64,000 bases of DNA from Bacteroides sp. 51 (GCF_010500965.1 NZ_QVMI01000017.1:92465-156464), one strand, 5' to 3'; positions 1 through 10,173 are shown, counted from the stretch's first letter. Numbers and translations are program-made. The notes: generated from the letters alone by a model not told the origin.

Positions 1-73
1 GCCTCGCTGCCCCGATGCTGAAGCAACGGGCTACCAAGATTAACAGCCGTTCCGGCTGAGCCATGCGGAGTCA

Positions 74-110
74 TTTCCACACCGTTTCACTCCTTTCCAC
101 CCCGTTACCC
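74..110 (+). repeat. Paired TTTCCACaCCGTT unit, copy 1
   Basis: The word TTTCCACACCGTTT is followed about 20 bases later by TTTCCACCCCGTTA. The same two-unit arrangement, with one gap and several substitutions, recurs at 17208-17246. Its function is unknown. It looks like a dispersed intergenic element rather than coding sequence. Confidence 0.5.
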
Positions 111-238
111 ATCCAAACCTCACCCCGGCGAATTCACCCCGATACCTGTGTTCAATACGTCAAAGATCGTTTTCCGGGCCGGGACGTGCACTTCCCAATC
201 CTTACTGAGAGCAAAGATACAACACCCAAAACAAACAA

Positions 239-279
239 AGTTCCGCTCAAGTTCCGCTCAAGTTCCGCTCAAGTTCCGT
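239..279 (+). repeat. 11-bp tandem repeat, 3.7 copies
   Basis: The unit AGTTCCGCTCA occurs three times head to tail (239-249, 250-260, 261-271) and a partial fourth copy follows. The copies are identical, which suggests recent slippage. There are no spacers, so this is not a CRISPR array. Confidence 0.85.
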
Positions 280-760
280 TTCTGCTTTTGGCGTAAAAAG
301 GTGAATTATTTACCCTGAAAAAGTCTCCATTCACTTTAAGTAACCTCCGTCTTCCGCCGCGAGAAAGTACCTCAACCACTCTGAGAAAGTTTCTTGTTTG
401 CCGCGAGAAAGTACCTTAGGACCATTGTGCTATATAGCCCGACCCTCACGAGAAAGTTTACCGGCATCAACAAAAATAACGACTGCTACTACTGCTACTT
501 TAGTAGTAGTAGTTTATTCTATTCTTATCTATTCTATTCTATTCTATTGTTCCATCGCTATCGGTAAGCGAAAACCCGTAATCAGCAGATATACAACAGA
601 TTACTGATTTCGCTTTTTTGCAAAAGACACTCCAACGACACTCCAACGAAGAGCAAACCACACTCAATTGAAGAGCAAACCACAACACAACCGAGTGCAA
701 ACCACAACACAACCGCGTTACTTTTCAACTCCGAACCTCTCATTATTCATATTATTATAT

Positions 761-768
761 TAATTTTG
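761..768 (+). promoter_or_regulatory. Candidate -7 box for valS
   Basis: TAATTTTG matches the Bacteroidetes -7 consensus TAnnTTTG and lies 76 bases before the valS start. No good -33 TTTG is visible at the right distance, so support is moderate. The transcribed leader would include the GC-rich word at 789-810, a near copy of which occurs at 13460-13480. Confidence 0.4.
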
Positions 769-843
769 TACCCTTAAAATGTGAAGAACCTCGCGGCGGC
801 ACGTTGCCGCTGGCACGTTATCACCTTAAAAACTTAAATTAAA

Positions 844-3471
844 ATGGAATTAGCAAGTAAGTACAACCCCGCAGACGTTGAGGGGAAGTGGTACCAGTAT
901 TGGATGCAGCACAAGTTGTTCAGTTCAAAACCCGATGGACGTGAGCCTTACACCATCGTCATACCGCCACCCAACGTCACCGGCGTCCTGCACATGGGAC
1001 ACATGCTTAATAATACCATTCAGGATATCCTCATTCGCCGCGCCCGTATGGAAGGCAAAAACGCCTGCTGGGTGCCCGGAACAGACCACGCCTCGATTGC
1101 AACCGAAGCCAAAGTGGTAAACAAACTCGCTGCACAAGGCATCAAAAAGACCGACCTCACTCGCGACGAGTTCCTTCGTCACGCCTGGGACTGGACCGAA
1201 GAACACGGCGGCATCATCCTCAAGCAACTCCGCCGCCTGGGCGCCTCGTGCGACTGGGACCGGACCGCCTTCACGATGGACGAAACCCGCAGCCAGAGCG
1301 TGCTCCGGGTATTCAACGACCTGCACGATAAAGGACTCATCTACCGCGGCGTACGCATGGTAAACTGGGACCCGCAGGCCCTCACTGCCGTGTCCGACGA
1401 AGAAGTGATCTACAAAGAAGAACACGGAAAACTATACTACCTCCGCTACCGCGTAGAGGGAGAAGACAGCTATGCCGTTGTAGCCACCACCCGCCCCGAA
1501 ACCATCATGGGCGACGTGGCCATGTGTATCAACCCTAACGATCCGAAAAACCAACACCTCCGCGGAAAGAAAGTAATCGTTCCGTTGCTGAACCGTGTCA
1601 TCCCAGTTATTGAAGACGAGTACGTAGACATCGAATTCGGTACCGGTTGCCTCAAAGTAACCCCCGCCCACGACGTTAACGACTATATGCTGGGCGAGAA
1701 ATACAACCTCCCCATCATCGATATCTTCAACGACAACGGAACCATCAGCCCCGCCGGAGAACTTTACATCGGTATGGACCGCTTCGACGTTCGCAAGCAA
1801 ATCGTAGCCGACCTCACCGCTGCCGGACTCATGGAAAAGGAAGAACCCTACACCAACAAAGTAGGCTACTCCGAGCGCACCAACGTAGTCATCGAGCCGA
1901 AACTCTCCATGCAATGGTTCCTCAAAATGGAACACCTGGCAGAGATCGCACTCAAGCCCGTTATGGACGATGAACTCAAGTTCTATCCCCCAAAATACAA
2001 GAACACCTACCGCCACTGGATGGAAAACATCAAAGACTGGAACATCAGTCGCCAACTCTGGTGGGGACACCGCATACCAGCCTGGTTCCTGCCCGAAGGC
2101 GGATACGTGGTAGCCATGACCGAACAAGAAGCCCTGGAAAAAGCCAAAGCCAAAACCGGCAACCCCAACCTGACCCTGGGCGATATCCGTCAAGACGAAG
2201 ACTGCCTCGACACCTGGTTCTCCTCCTGGCTGTGGCCCATCTCCTTGTTCAACGGTATCCTCGATCCGGGCAATGAAGAAATGAAGTATTACTACCCAAC
2301 CAGCGACCTGGTGACCGGTCCGGACATTATCTTCTTCTGGGTAGCCCGCATGATTATGGCCGGCTACGAATACGAAGGCGATATGCCCTTTCGCAACGTT
2401 TACTTCACCGGAATCGTGCGCGATAAGCAAGGTCGCAAAATGTCCAAATCATTGGGCAACTCGCCCGACCCCTTGGAACTGATCGACCGCTACGGAGCCG
2501 ACGGTGTACGCATGGGCATGATGCTTTCCGCACCCGCCGGGAACGACATCCTCTTCGATGATGCCCTTTGCGAGCAGGGACGTAACTTCAACAACAAAAT
2601 CTGGAACGCCTTCCGCCTCATCAAAGGATGGACCATTGACGAGCAAGCCGAGATCCCCGAAGCATCTAAACTGGCCACCCGCTGGTTCGAATCCATACAA
2701 AATAAAGTGGCTGTCGAAGTAACCGACCTATTCGGCAAGTACCGCCTGAGCGAAGCCCTGATGGCCGTCTACAAGCTATTCTGGGACGAATTCTCCTCCT
2801 GGTACCTCGAAATGATTAAACCTGCCTACGGACAAGGAATTGATCGTTCTACCTATGCCACAACCATCTGTTTCTTCGACAACCTGTTGAAGCTGCTCCA
2901 CCCATTCATGCCCTTCATCACCGAAGAACTTTGGCAACAAATGTACGAGCGCGAAGAAGGCGAAAGCATCATGGTTCAACACCTGGGCATGGACACTTAC
3001 GTAGACGAAGAAGTCGTTGCCGGATTCGATATGGCTAAAGAAGTCATCAGCAACATTCGTAACATCCGTTTGCATAAGAATATCGCTCAGAAAGAACCAT
3101 TGGAGCTGCAAGTGGTAGGGCAGAATCCGGTAAGCTACTTCTCTGCGGCGATCACTAAAATGTGCAACCTGTCTGCCATAACCGTTGTTGAATCCAAAGC
3201 CGATGGTGCTGCGTCCTTCATGATCGGTACCACAGAATATGCTGTGCCACTGGGCAATATGATTGACGTGGAAGCAGAAATCGCCCGCATGGAAGCCGAA
3301 CTCAAACATAAAGAAGGATTCCTGCAAGGCGTATTGAAGAAACTAAGCAACGAAAAGTTTGTAAACAACGCCCCCGCCGCTGTGCTCGATATGGAACGCA
3401 AAAAACAAGCCGATGCCGAAAGCATCATCAGCTCGCTCAAAGAAAGTATTGCAGCACTGCGGAAAGGCTAA
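844..3471 (+). CDS. valS: Valine--tRNA ligase
   Basis: This enzyme charges tRNA-Val with valine in the cytoplasm. It is a class I synthetase of full length (875 residues). The HIGH signature appears as HMGH at residues 50-53 and KMSKS at 532-536. The long insert between them is the editing (CP1) domain that removes mischarged threonine. The last 70 residues are rich in Glu, Lys and Ala and form the coiled-coil tRNA-binding arm typical of ValRS. The start fits the family N-terminus ([13 protein letters not shown]). The gene stands alone, followed by an inverted-repeat spacer. It is GC-richer than most of the window. Long open frames on the opposite strand inside it are shadows. Confidence 0.98.
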   Translation: MELASKYNPADVEGKWYQYWMQHKLFSSKPDGREPYTIVIPPPNVTGVLHMGHMLNNTIQDILIRRARMEGKNACWVPGTDHASIATEAKVVNKLAAQGIKKTDLTRDEFLRHAWDWTEEHGGIILKQLRRLGASCDWDRTAFTMDETRSQSVLRVFNDLHDKGLIYRGVRMVNWDPQALTAVSDEEVIYKEEHGKLYYLRYRVEGEDSYAVVATTRPETIMGDVAMCINPNDPKNQHLRGKKVIVPLLNRVIPVIEDEYVDIEFGTGCLKVTPAHDVNDYMLGEKYNLPIIDIFNDNGTISPAGELYIGMDRFDVRKQIVADLTAAGLMEKEEPYTNKVGYSERTNVVIEPKLSMQWFLKMEHLAEIALKPVMDDELKFYPPKYKNTYRHWMENIKDWNISRQLWWGHRIPAWFLPEGGYVVAMTEQEALEKAKAKTGNPNLTLGDIRQDEDCLDTWFSSWLWPISLFNGILDPGNEEMKYYYPTSDLVTGPDIIFFWVARMIMAGYEYEGDMPFRNVYFTGIVRDKQGRKMSKSLGNSPDPLELIDRYGADGVRMGMMLSAPAGNDILFDDALCEQGRNFNNKIWNAFRLIKGWTIDEQAEIPEASKLATRWFESIQNKVAVEVTDLFGKYRLSEALMAVYKLFWDEFSSWYLEMIKPAYGQGIDRSTYATTICFFDNLLKLLHPFMPFITEELWQQMYEREEGESIMVQHLGMDTYVDEEVVAGFDMAKEVISNIRNIRLHKNIAQKEPLELQVVGQNPVSYFSAAITKMCNLSAITVVESKADGAASFMIGTTEYAVPLGNMIDVEAEIARMEAELKHKEGFLQGVLKKLSNEKFVNNAPAAVLDMERKKQADAESIISSLKESIAALRKG

Positions 3472-3479
3472 TATAATGG

Positions 3480-3625
3480 TGTAGGGGCGGGTGTCATAGC
3501 TCCACCCCCTGCCCCCGCCAGCGGGGGACAAGCGAGGCGCTTGACCCAGGTTCTCCTGCGGGTGGTGCGCAGCCTATCCCCCTTTGGAGGGGGTAGGGGG
3601 AGGAGTTATGACACACCCTCCTACA
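3480..3625. repeat. Imperfect inverted-repeat element after valS
   Basis: The left arm (3480-3519) and right arm (3587-3625) are imperfect reverse complements over about 40 bases, starting with TGTAGG and its complement. Bases 3575-3604 are repeated exactly at 21810-21839. On the mRNA this could fold into a long hairpin and may act as the valS 3' end, but the family is dispersed and probably mobile or selfish. Confidence 0.65.
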
Positions 3626-3695
3626 ATACTCCTAAAATAGGGAAACTCCTAAAAAATAATAGTACTATCCATCCGCAAGAGGAATTATCTTTCCT

Positions 3696-3703
3696 TACTT
3701 TTG
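3696..3703 (+). promoter_or_regulatory. Candidate -7 box for the DUF4476 gene
   Basis: TACTTTTG fits TAnnTTTG and lies 21 bases before the ATG at 3725. No clear -33 element is seen. Confidence 0.35.
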
Positions 3704-3724
3704 TCCTAATAAAACCAATGAAGT

Positions 3725-4351
3725 ATGAGAAAGTATATCGTTCTTTTCTGTCTTTCACTCCTTGCATTATCCATGTATGCGGCATCCATATACGGGATAC
3801 GCATTGAAAGTGATGGCCGTGATATGATTGTTTTTGTTGACGGACAGCAAGTCTGTACGCCAACCACCAGTTGCTTTATCGCCAATCTCAAGAGCGGACT
3901 TTATAAGATAGAAGTCTTTGAATCAGTACCTTCCCAACGCAAAGGCCCCGGAAGAACAGGAGAATTATTATTCAGAGATAGAATCTACTATAACGAATAC
4001 ACCATGAAGGATATATCCGTCAGGGGCAATAACTCCCACCACGCCTACCGCGATAACATCATGCCACCGGACACCTTTGCCCAGTTCCTCCGCTCACTGA
4101 AAGACCAGAACTTCGACGATAACCGGGATAAATTGCTTGCAACAACCATGGTCACCTCCGACTTTACATCAGAGCAATACATCGAAATGGCTAAGATTTA
4201 TACCTTCGATAAAGGGAAAATCAATATGATGAAAACCGTGTATCCACGAATAGTAGATAAACAGAACTTCTTTATGGTGATCGAAACCTTGACATTCAAG
4301 ATGGATAAGGATCAAATACATGAGTTCGTGAAGGAGTATCACCAGCGTTAG
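3725..4351 (+). CDS. DUF4476-like secreted protein
   Basis: This 208-residue protein has an N-terminal signal peptide (hydrophobic core about residues 4-19, ending near YAAS), so it is probably periplasmic or exported. The first half (about 20-90) looks like a small beta domain of the kind seen before DUF4476. The C-terminal 100 residues, from about PPDTFAQFLRSLKDQNFDDN onward, match the helical DUF4476 pattern as I remember it. No catalytic motif is visible and the family has no established role. It is a single gene between two inverted-repeat spacers. I am fairly sure of the gene and less sure of the domain name. Confidence 0.75.
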   Translation: MRKYIVLFCLSLLALSMYAASIYGIRIESDGRDMIVFVDGQQVCTPTTSCFIANLKSGLYKIEVFESVPSQRKGPGRTGELLFRDRIYYNEYTMKDISVRGNNSHHAYRDNIMPPDTFAQFLRSLKDQNFDDNRDKLLATTMVTSDFTSEQYIEMAKIYTFDKGKINMMKTVYPRIVDKQNFFMVIETLTFKMDKDQIHEFVKEYHQR

Positions 4352-4448
4352 AATGGCTTTGGTTATCTACTTTCTATACCTCTAAATGTTATTAAGTTAA
4401 GCCTTTTGGGAGGGGTTTAAGTATTTCTGATTGGTTTTGATGTAAATC

Positions 4449-4583
4449 GCTCCCACCACCCCGCTCTTTGGGTACTCCTCCTCTAGGAGGAGAGTTCGAT
4501 GCCGCATGGTCTATTTATCATGGTTGCGCAGCCAAACTCCCCTCCTGCCCGGAGGGGTGCCCAAAGAGCGGGGTGGTGGGAGC
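4449..4583. repeat. Perfect 24-bp inverted repeat around an 87-bp core
   Basis: Bases 4449-4472 and 4560-4583 are exact reverse complements (24 of 24). The core holds two smaller hairpins (CTCCTCCTCTAGGAGGAG and CCCCTCCTGCCCGGAGGGG). The compact size and long perfect ends resemble a MITE or a REP-like element. It lies between convergent genes (DUF4476 and the minus-strand gene ending at 4643), so it may also end transcription both ways. Confidence 0.75.
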
Positions 4584-4642
4584 AATATATTCATTCCCAA
4601 TCCATTTTAACTTAATTTGCATGCCGAACCACACCCTCTTAT

Positions 4643-5317
4643 TTATTCAACCTTCGACATCAAATTACTTTTGACTAAAAAATACTTCACCCGCTCATCC
4701 AGATACTTCTTATACTCCTCTTCCAGAAAGTTTAAAGCCGCAGGGCTAAACTCCTCCTTGCTCTTGGGCGATTTGAACTTCTTAAGCTTATGCAATAAAT
4801 CTCCCCCCAGGTTATAATATTCCAGTTCCTGCCCGTTCGAAGTCCGGTATGCATAAAACGTTATTGTGGTAAAAAGATGTGCATGATTATGTCTGGTATA
4901 TAACCCATTCGTATTCTCGGCTATAACTACTTGCCATTCGGGAGGAATCTCCTGATTGCGTATAAATATGATGATATCAAATTCCTGGTCCACCGTTTTA
5001 GTCCACTTCCGCAATTTCCGGCCTATTCCCCCATCAAAGAAACCAATCGACCGGCCCTTCAGAGAGTCCGGAAGCTCTACCATTTCAACAACATACTTCG
5101 CGCCCAGATACGACTCAAGCTTTTGTAAAACCTCCCCTTTAACATCCACATGAATGGGCAAATCTTTTGTAAAGTTCGTGAAAGCAGTAAGTCCGACATA
5201 TTGGTAGGTCAACGTCGTATCCGCATCAAATACAATTCCGATCTTATTCGTCTGAGCCTTTACAGCCGGTAAAGAAAGGAATATAAGCAAGAAGGTTAGT
5301 ATACATCCATTCTTCAT
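4643..5317 (-). CDS. Secreted protein of unknown function
   Basis: The product has 224 residues with a clear signal peptide (residues 1-21, ending KAQ). I do not recognise the family. The mature part looks mixed alpha/beta, with a Lys/Glu-rich C-terminus (about 175-224) that is probably helical. No lipobox, membrane segment or metal motif is seen. It is convergent with the DUF4476 gene and divergent from purB, so it is a single-gene unit. No function is assigned. Confidence 0.7.
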   Translation of the reverse strand: MKNGCILTFLLIFLSLPAVKAQTNKIGIVFDADTTLTYQYVGLTAFTNFTKDLPIHVDVKGEVLQKLESYLGAKYVVEMVELPDSLKGRSIGFFDGGIGRKLRKWTKTVDQEFDIIIFIRNQEIPPEWQVVIAENTNGLYTRHNHAHLFTTITFYAYRTSNGQELEYYNLGGDLLHKLKKFKSPKSKEEFSPAALNFLEEEYKKYLDERVKYFLVKSNLMSKVE

Positions 5318-5436
5318 AGTACATCGATTTTATGCAAGATAGAAAAGTTTTTTCAGATATTACTTTTTATGCTTCTTTTTAACTCTGCGGCGCGAACTTT
5401 CTGCCATTCAATCTCTGTTTATTCAGATAAAAGCGT

Positions 5437-5444
5437 TAAATTTG
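5437..5444 (+). promoter_or_regulatory. Candidate purB promoter (-7 box)
   Basis: TAAATTTG matches TAnnTTTG and sits 25 bases before the purB start. A weak upstream GTTTA lies near 5417. No PurR-like operator was recognised. Confidence 0.45.
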
Positions 5445-5468
5445 CAATCTTGAAATTTTCTTTATACA

Positions 5469-6818
5469 ATGATGGAATTGAATACACTTACCGCCATATC
5501 TCCTATTGACGGTCGATATAGAGGAAAAGCAGAAGCGTTGGCCGCTTTTTTTTCCGAATATGCATTGATTAAATATCGTGTACAAGTAGAAGTAGAATAC
5601 TTTATAGCACTGTGCGAACTGCCTTTGCCTCAACTGCAAGATATAAATAAAGATGTTTATGAAGCACTGCGCAATGTTTATCGCAATTTCAGTGAGCAAG
5701 ATGCCCAACGCATCAAAGAAATAGAAAGCGTAACCAACCATGACGTAAAAGCTGTCGAGTACTTCCTGAAAGAAGTATTCGACAAACTGGGCGGCATGGA
5801 AAAATATAAAGAGTTCATCCATTTCGGACTGACCTCGCAGGATATTAACAATACATCCGTTCCATTGTCTTTGAAAGAAGCCCTGGAAGATGTATACTAT
5901 CCGTTACTTGAAGAAATCATAGCCAAACTTAACGCCTACGCCAATGAATGGGCCAATGTACCAATGCTTGCCAAGACACACGGACAGCCGGCTTCTCCTA
6001 CCCGTTTAGGTAAAGAAATCATGGTATTCGCCTATCGCCTGGAAACCCAATTCCGGGAGTTGAAGAAATGCGTGGTTACAGCCAAATTCGGTGGCGCTAC
6101 GGGTAACTTCAACGCCCACCATGTGGCCTATCCGCAGTACGATTGGAAAACCTTTGGAAATGATTTCGTAAAGAACAACCTGGGACTAACCCGCGAAGGA
6201 TATACCACCCAGATATCCAATTACGATTCATTGGCCGCCGTATTTGATGCCATGAAACGCATCAATACCATTATGATTGATATGAATCGCGACTTCTGGC
6301 AGTATATCTCTATGGAGTACTTCAAGCAAAAAATTAAAGCCGGAGAAGTAGGCTCAAGTGCTATGCCTCACAAGGTAAACCCCATCGACTTTGAAAATGC
6401 CGAAGGAAATCTCGGCATAGCCAATGCCATACTCGAGCACCTCGCCTCTAAACTTCCGGTATCACGTTTACAGCGCGACCTGACAGACTCGACCGTATTG
6501 CGCAACGTAGGTGTTCCTTTCGGACACATCGTTATTGCCATACAAAGTTCGTTGAAAGGACTCGGAAAATTATTGCTCAACGAAGCAGCTATATATAATG
6601 ATTTGGATAATTGTTGGAGTGTTGTGGCCGAAGCCATTCAGACTATTCTTCGCAGAGAAGGATATCCAAATCCGTATGAAGCATTAAAAGCCTTAACCCG
6701 TACCAACGAAGCAATCAATGAAAAATCGATAAAAGCGTTTATCGAAGGGCTGGATGTGAATGAAAACATTAAAAAAGAATTGAGGGCTATTACTCCCCAT
6801 ACCTATACCGGAGTATAA
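5469..6818 (+). CDS. purB: Adenylosuccinate lyase
   Basis: This lyase releases fumarate from SAICAR and from adenylosuccinate, so it acts twice in purine synthesis. The 449-residue length suits the PurB branch that resembles the E. coli enzyme. The family signature SSAMPHKVNP lies near residues 296-305 and holds the flexible catalytic loop. THGQPASPT near 175 contributes a catalytic His. Two adjacent ATG codons (5469 and 5472) are possible starts. The second gives MELNTLTAISPIDGRY, the usual family N-terminus. It precedes the pseudouridine synthase by 70 bases and could share a transcript with it. Confidence 0.97.
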   Translation: MMELNTLTAISPIDGRYRGKAEALAAFFSEYALIKYRVQVEVEYFIALCELPLPQLQDINKDVYEALRNVYRNFSEQDAQRIKEIESVTNHDVKAVEYFLKEVFDKLGGMEKYKEFIHFGLTSQDINNTSVPLSLKEALEDVYYPLLEEIIAKLNAYANEWANVPMLAKTHGQPASPTRLGKEIMVFAYRLETQFRELKKCVVTAKFGGATGNFNAHHVAYPQYDWKTFGNDFVKNNLGLTREGYTTQISNYDSLAAVFDAMKRINTIMIDMNRDFWQYISMEYFKQKIKAGEVGSSAMPHKVNPIDFENAEGNLGIANAILEHLASKLPVSRLQRDLTDSTVLRNVGVPFGHIVIAIQSSLKGLGKLLLNEAAIYNDLDNCWSVVAEAIQTILRREGYPNPYEALKALTRTNEAINEKSIKAFIEGLDVNENIKKELRAITPHTYTGV

Positions 6819-6888
6819 TAAGCCTAGATAATAGGTATTTGTAAACGGCCGTGAGGCCATATTTATAATTTTATTCGAATAAAAAGTT

Positions 6889-8391
6889 ATGAGTACAGAA
6901 GAAAATGAAACTTGGCGTGACAACAACTCTACAGAAGAAAATAGAGACGCCAGCCGTGATGGTAACAGAACCTACAACCGAGACGGATACAACCGTCGGG
7001 ATGACAATCGGCCTTCTTACAACAGAGAGGGTGGCTACAATCGCGAAGGAGGATACCAGAACCGTTCATACGGTGATCGTCCGCAACGACCTGCCTACAA
7101 CAGATATGGTAATAATGACCGTGGGGGCTACAGCTCAGACCGTCCGCAACGTCCTTATAACCGTGATGAAAACCGTACGCCTTACAATCGCGAAGGTGGT
7201 GGTGATCGCCCATATCGTCCACGTTTTAATCCGAACGACGGCGGTGAACGTCCTCGTTTCAACCGTGAAGATGGCGAACAACGTCCACGCTTCAATCGCG
7301 AAGGTGGTGAACGTCCACGCTTCAACCGTGAAGACGGAGGCGAACGTCCACGCTTTAATCGCGAAGATGGCGGACAACGCTCGTATGGTAGCAACTCGTA
7401 TGGCGAACGTCGTCCATATAACCAGGACAGACCAACATGGAGAAATAATGACGGTGGAGACAGACCACGCTACAATAATAACCGCCCTTCGGGTGGAGGA
7501 TACGGTGGCGGATATAATAATAATAGAGGTGGAGGAGATCGTCCATACCGCCCTAGATTCCAGAATGATAGACCCCAGGGTGGCTTCCGTCCTCGTTCAA
7601 ATGATTATGATCCGAATGCTAAATATTCCGTTAAGAAACAAATTGAATATAAAGAACAATTCGTTGATCCGGACGAACCAATCCGCTTGAATAAATTCCT
7701 TGCCAATGCCGGTGTTTGCTCACGTCGCGAGGCCGATGAATTTATCACAGCCGGAGTAGTGCGCGTAAATGATGAAGTTGTAACCGAATTGGGTACAAAA
7801 ATCAAGCGTAGCGATGTGGTGAAGTTTCATGATGAAGCTGTTAGCATTGAACGGAAAACATATATATTATTGAACAAACCTAAAGATTGTGTAACCACTT
7901 CGGACGATCCGCAAGACCGCAAGACCGTAATGGACTTGGTGAAGGGTGCTTGTAGCGAGCGTATCTATCCCGTAGGACGTCTTGACCGTAACACAACAGG
8001 AGTTCTTTTGCTTACTAACGATGGAGATCTGGCGTCTAAGCTGACTCATCCGAAGTTCCTGAAGAAAAAAATCTATCATGTAACAACGGATAAGAATGTA
8101 ACCAGAGCTGAAATGGATCAAATTGCAGCAGGCGTTACATTAGATGACGAGGTGATTCAGGTAGATGCCATCAGCTACACAGATGATATGAAGCGTAATT
8201 CAATCGGTATTGAAATACACTCAGGGCAAAATCGTGTAGTACGCCGTATCTTCGAAGCCGTAGGCCATAGAGTGATTAAACTAGACCGCGTTTATTTTGC
8301 AGGGCTTACCAAGAAAGGTCTGAGACGTGGCGACTGGCGCTATCTGACCGAAAGAGAAGTGAACTTCTTGCGAATGGGGTCATTTAGTTAA
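6889..8391 (+). CDS. RluB/RsuA-type pseudouridine synthase with long Arg/Gly/Asn-rich head
   Basis: The enzyme converts uridine to pseudouridine in rRNA. Residues 265 to about 320 are an S4 RNA-binding domain (IRLNKFLANAGVCSRREAD), followed by the catalytic domain with GRLDRNTTGVLL, in which Asp366 is the expected nucleophile. The first 255 residues are a low-complexity basic tail made of Asn-Arg-Glu-Gly-Gly, Arg-Pro-Arg-Phe and Tyr-Asn-Arg repeats. This includes five tandem copies of a block near RPRFNREDGGE at about 113-163. Such heads are common on Bacteroidetes RluB-like proteins and probably bind RNA nonspecifically. Because of this repeat composition several other frames stay open here. 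RluB is the best guess over RluE or RluF. Confidence 0.92.
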   Translation: MSTEENETWRDNNSTEENRDASRDGNRTYNRDGYNRRDDNRPSYNREGGYNREGGYQNRSYGDRPQRPAYNRYGNNDRGGYSSDRPQRPYNRDENRTPYNREGGGDRPYRPRFNPNDGGERPRFNREDGEQRPRFNREGGERPRFNREDGGERPRFNREDGGQRSYGSNSYGERRPYNQDRPTWRNNDGGDRPRYNNNRPSGGGYGGGYNNNRGGGDRPYRPRFQNDRPQGGFRPRSNDYDPNAKYSVKKQIEYKEQFVDPDEPIRLNKFLANAGVCSRREADEFITAGVVRVNDEVVTELGTKIKRSDVVKFHDEAVSIERKTYILLNKPKDCVTTSDDPQDRKTVMDLVKGACSERIYPVGRLDRNTTGVLLLTNDGDLASKLTHPKFLKKKIYHVTTDKNVTRAEMDQIAAGVTLDDEVIQVDAISYTDDMKRNSIGIEIHSGQNRVVRRIFEAVGHRVIKLDRVYFAGLTKKGLRRGDWRYLTEREVNFLRMGSFS

Positions 8392-8397
8392 TTTACA

Positions 8398-8516
8398 ATT
8401 AAACAATTTACGATTGGAGTAACAATGTAAGTCTAAATATTAACAACATTCACGATTCATAGGCTTTACGATTTATGATTGATATTACATAGTAACTTCA
8501 ATCGTAAATCGTAAAT
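8398..8516. repeat. Degenerate AATCGTAAATCGT-type inverted words
   Basis: Copies of TTTACGATT appear on the left (8409 and 8465 regions) and their complements CAATCGTAAATCGTAAATC on the right (about 8500-8516). The same word set recurs at 11186-11273 and 37150-37185. It may form a hairpin between rluB and asnS. Confidence 0.55.
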
Positions 8517-8543
8517 CTTTAATTAGTCAATAAACAAAGCATT

Positions 8544-9971
8544 ATGGAAAAGATTAGTAGAACAAAGATCGCAGACTTGCTCGCATATGAGGAGTTTGGC
8601 ATGAAAGTAAATGTGAAAGGCTGGGTACGCACCCGTAGAGGTAGTAAACAAGTGAATTTCATCGCACTTAATGATGGTTCTACAATAAATAATATACAGG
8701 TTGTTGTTGACTTGGAGAACTTCGATGAGGAAATGCTGAAACTGATCACTACCGGTGCTTGTATTAGTGTAAACGGTACGTTGATTGAATCCGTTGGCTC
8801 GGGTCAGAGTGCAGAAGTCCAGGCGTTGGAAATTGAAGTGCTCGGAGCATGCGATAATACCTATCCTTTGCAGAAGAAAGGGCATTCTCTGGAATTCCTA
8901 CGTGAGGTGGCTCATCTGCGTCCGCGTACCAATACGTTTGGTGCTGTATTCCGTATTCGTCACCACATGGCAATGGCTATCCATCGCTTCTTCCACGAAA
9001 GAGGATTCTTTTATTTTCATACTCCGCTCATCACAGGTTCAGACTGCGAAGGTGCCGGACAAATGTTCCAGGTGACTACCCTGAACCTTTACGATACAAA
9101 GAAAGACGAGCTGGGAGCTATTGACTATAAAGAAGATTTCTTTGGCAGGCAAACCAGCCTGACTGTATCCGGTCAGCTTGAAGGCGAGTTGGCGGCTATG
9201 GCTTTAGGAGCAATCTATACTTTTGGTCCTACTTTCCGTGCCGAAAACTCCAATACTCCCCGGCACTTGGCTGAGTTCTGGATGATCGAACCGGAGGTTG
9301 CCTTCAATGAAATAGAAGAAAACATGGATCTGGCCGAAGACTTTATTAAATATTGTCTGCAATGGGCTTTAGATAACTGTATGGACGATATCCAGTTCCT
9401 GAACGGAGCAAGAAAGCACCTGTACAAGAACGAAGAAGTTGACGACCTGGTTGAACGCCTGAAATTCATCTTAGATAACAAATTTATCCGCTTGGCTTAC
9501 ACCGAAGGAGTCGAAATCCTCGAAAAGGCTGTGGCAAATGGTCATAAGTTTGAATTCCCTATTTTCTGGGGAGCCGACCTGGCATCGGAACATGAACGCT
9601 ATCTGGTTGAAAACCACTTTAAGTGTCCTGTTATCCTGACTGATTATCCGAAAGAAATCAAATCATTCTATATGAAGCAGAATGAAGATGGAAAAACGGT
9701 TCGGGCAATGGATGTGCTTTTCCCGAAAATCGGAGAAATCATCGGTGGCTCTCAGCGTGAAGAAGATTACGAAAAGCTGAACCGTCGCGCTCAGGAAATG
9801 AATGTGCCAACCAAAGATATCTGGTGGTATCTGGATACCCGTCGTTTCGGAACAGCGCCACACTCAGGGTTTGGTCTGGGATTTGAACGCTTATTGTTGT
9901 TCGTAACCGGAATGACAAATATTCGTGACGTAATACCTTTCCCACGTACGCCGAATAATGCAGAGTTCTAA
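8544..9971 (+). CDS. asnS: Asparagine--tRNA ligase
   Basis: This class II synthetase charges tRNA-Asn. Its 475 residues match the bacterial AsnRS length. An N-terminal OB-fold (about 15-115, [20 protein letters not shown]) binds the anticodon. The catalytic core carries [21 protein letters not shown] (motif 2 region) and [10 protein letters not shown] (motif 3) near the end. Asn rather than Asp specificity is inferred from overall similarity and the absence of the AspRS GAD insertion. A direct AsnRS means the cell need not depend on the amidotransferase route for Asn-tRNA. A large GC-rich inverted repeat follows. Confidence 0.97.
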   Translation: MEKISRTKIADLLAYEEFGMKVNVKGWVRTRRGSKQVNFIALNDGSTINNIQVVVDLENFDEEMLKLITTGACISVNGTLIESVGSGQSAEVQALEIEVLGACDNTYPLQKKGHSLEFLREVAHLRPRTNTFGAVFRIRHHMAMAIHRFFHERGFFYFHTPLITGSDCEGAGQMFQVTTLNLYDTKKDELGAIDYKEDFFGRQTSLTVSGQLEGELAAMALGAIYTFGPTFRAENSNTPRHLAEFWMIEPEVAFNEIEENMDLAEDFIKYCLQWALDNCMDDIQFLNGARKHLYKNEEVDDLVERLKFILDNKFIRLAYTEGVEILEKAVANGHKFEFPIFWGADLASEHERYLVENHFKCPVILTDYPKEIKSFYMKQNEDGKTVRAMDVLFPKIGEIIGGSQREEDYEKLNRRAQEMNVPTKDIWWYLDTRRFGTAPHSGFGLGFERLLLFVTGMTNIRDVIPFPRTPNNAEF

Positions 9972-9995
9972 TATATAAGGAATAATATTTATTAA

Positions 9996-10091
9996 GCCGC
10001 GGATTTCGCGGATTTCACGGATTTAAGAGCGCGGATTTAATTTAATATTATCCGTGGTATTTTAATCCGTGTAATCCGCGAAATCCGCGGC
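9996..10091. repeat. Long inverted repeat (28-bp arms, 27/28 match)
   Basis: Arms 9996-10023 and 10064-10091 are reverse complements with one mismatch. Each arm is itself built of the words CGCGGATT and CACGGATT. The 40-bp loop contains a further GCGGATTTAA copy. It lies between asnS and the rplM promoter. It may terminate asnS but lacks a T-run, so a dispersed palindromic element is as likely. Confidence 0.8.
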
Positions 10092-10173
10092 AAATTTATA
10101 ATCCACTGCAGGATTATAGCTTTTATAGTGATGCCTGGTGGTGGACATCACCGCCAAAAAGAAAAGGAAAATG

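Larger units (their letters stand above)
1..720. other. Repeat-rich region without a convincing gene
   Basis: I see no believable coding region here. Short open frames exist in both directions but they are built from repeats and lack family features. The stretch holds an 11-bp tandem repeat (239-279), four copies of the word GAGAAAGT between about 350 and 460, a CTACTACTGCTACT/AGTAGTAGTAG inverted repeat near 484-511, a TTCTA-type pentamer run near 515-550, and AC-rich direct repeats (words GCAAACCACA and ACACAACCG) near 630-718. The edge may cut a larger feature that starts outside the window. A short minus-strand frame runs off the left edge from 64, but nothing supports it as a gene. Confidence 0.6.

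Noticed and set aside
1-64. Minus-strand frame starting at 64 and leaving the window
   Set aside because: Only 21 codons, no ribosome-binding or promoter signal, and the region around is repetitive. It cannot be judged without the neighbouring sequence.
239-279. Possible CRISPR array
   Set aside because: The 11-bp units are adjacent with no spacers, and there are no cas genes in the window.
1432-2430. Long minus-strand frame (332 codons) inside valS
   Set aside because: It lies fully antisense to a certain gene, has low-complexity Val/Gly/Phe composition and no family features. It results from the GC-rich codon use of valS.
7135-7394. Minus-strand frames in the repetitive head of the pseudouridine synthase
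   Set aside because: They mirror the tandem repeat on the other strand and have no independent support.
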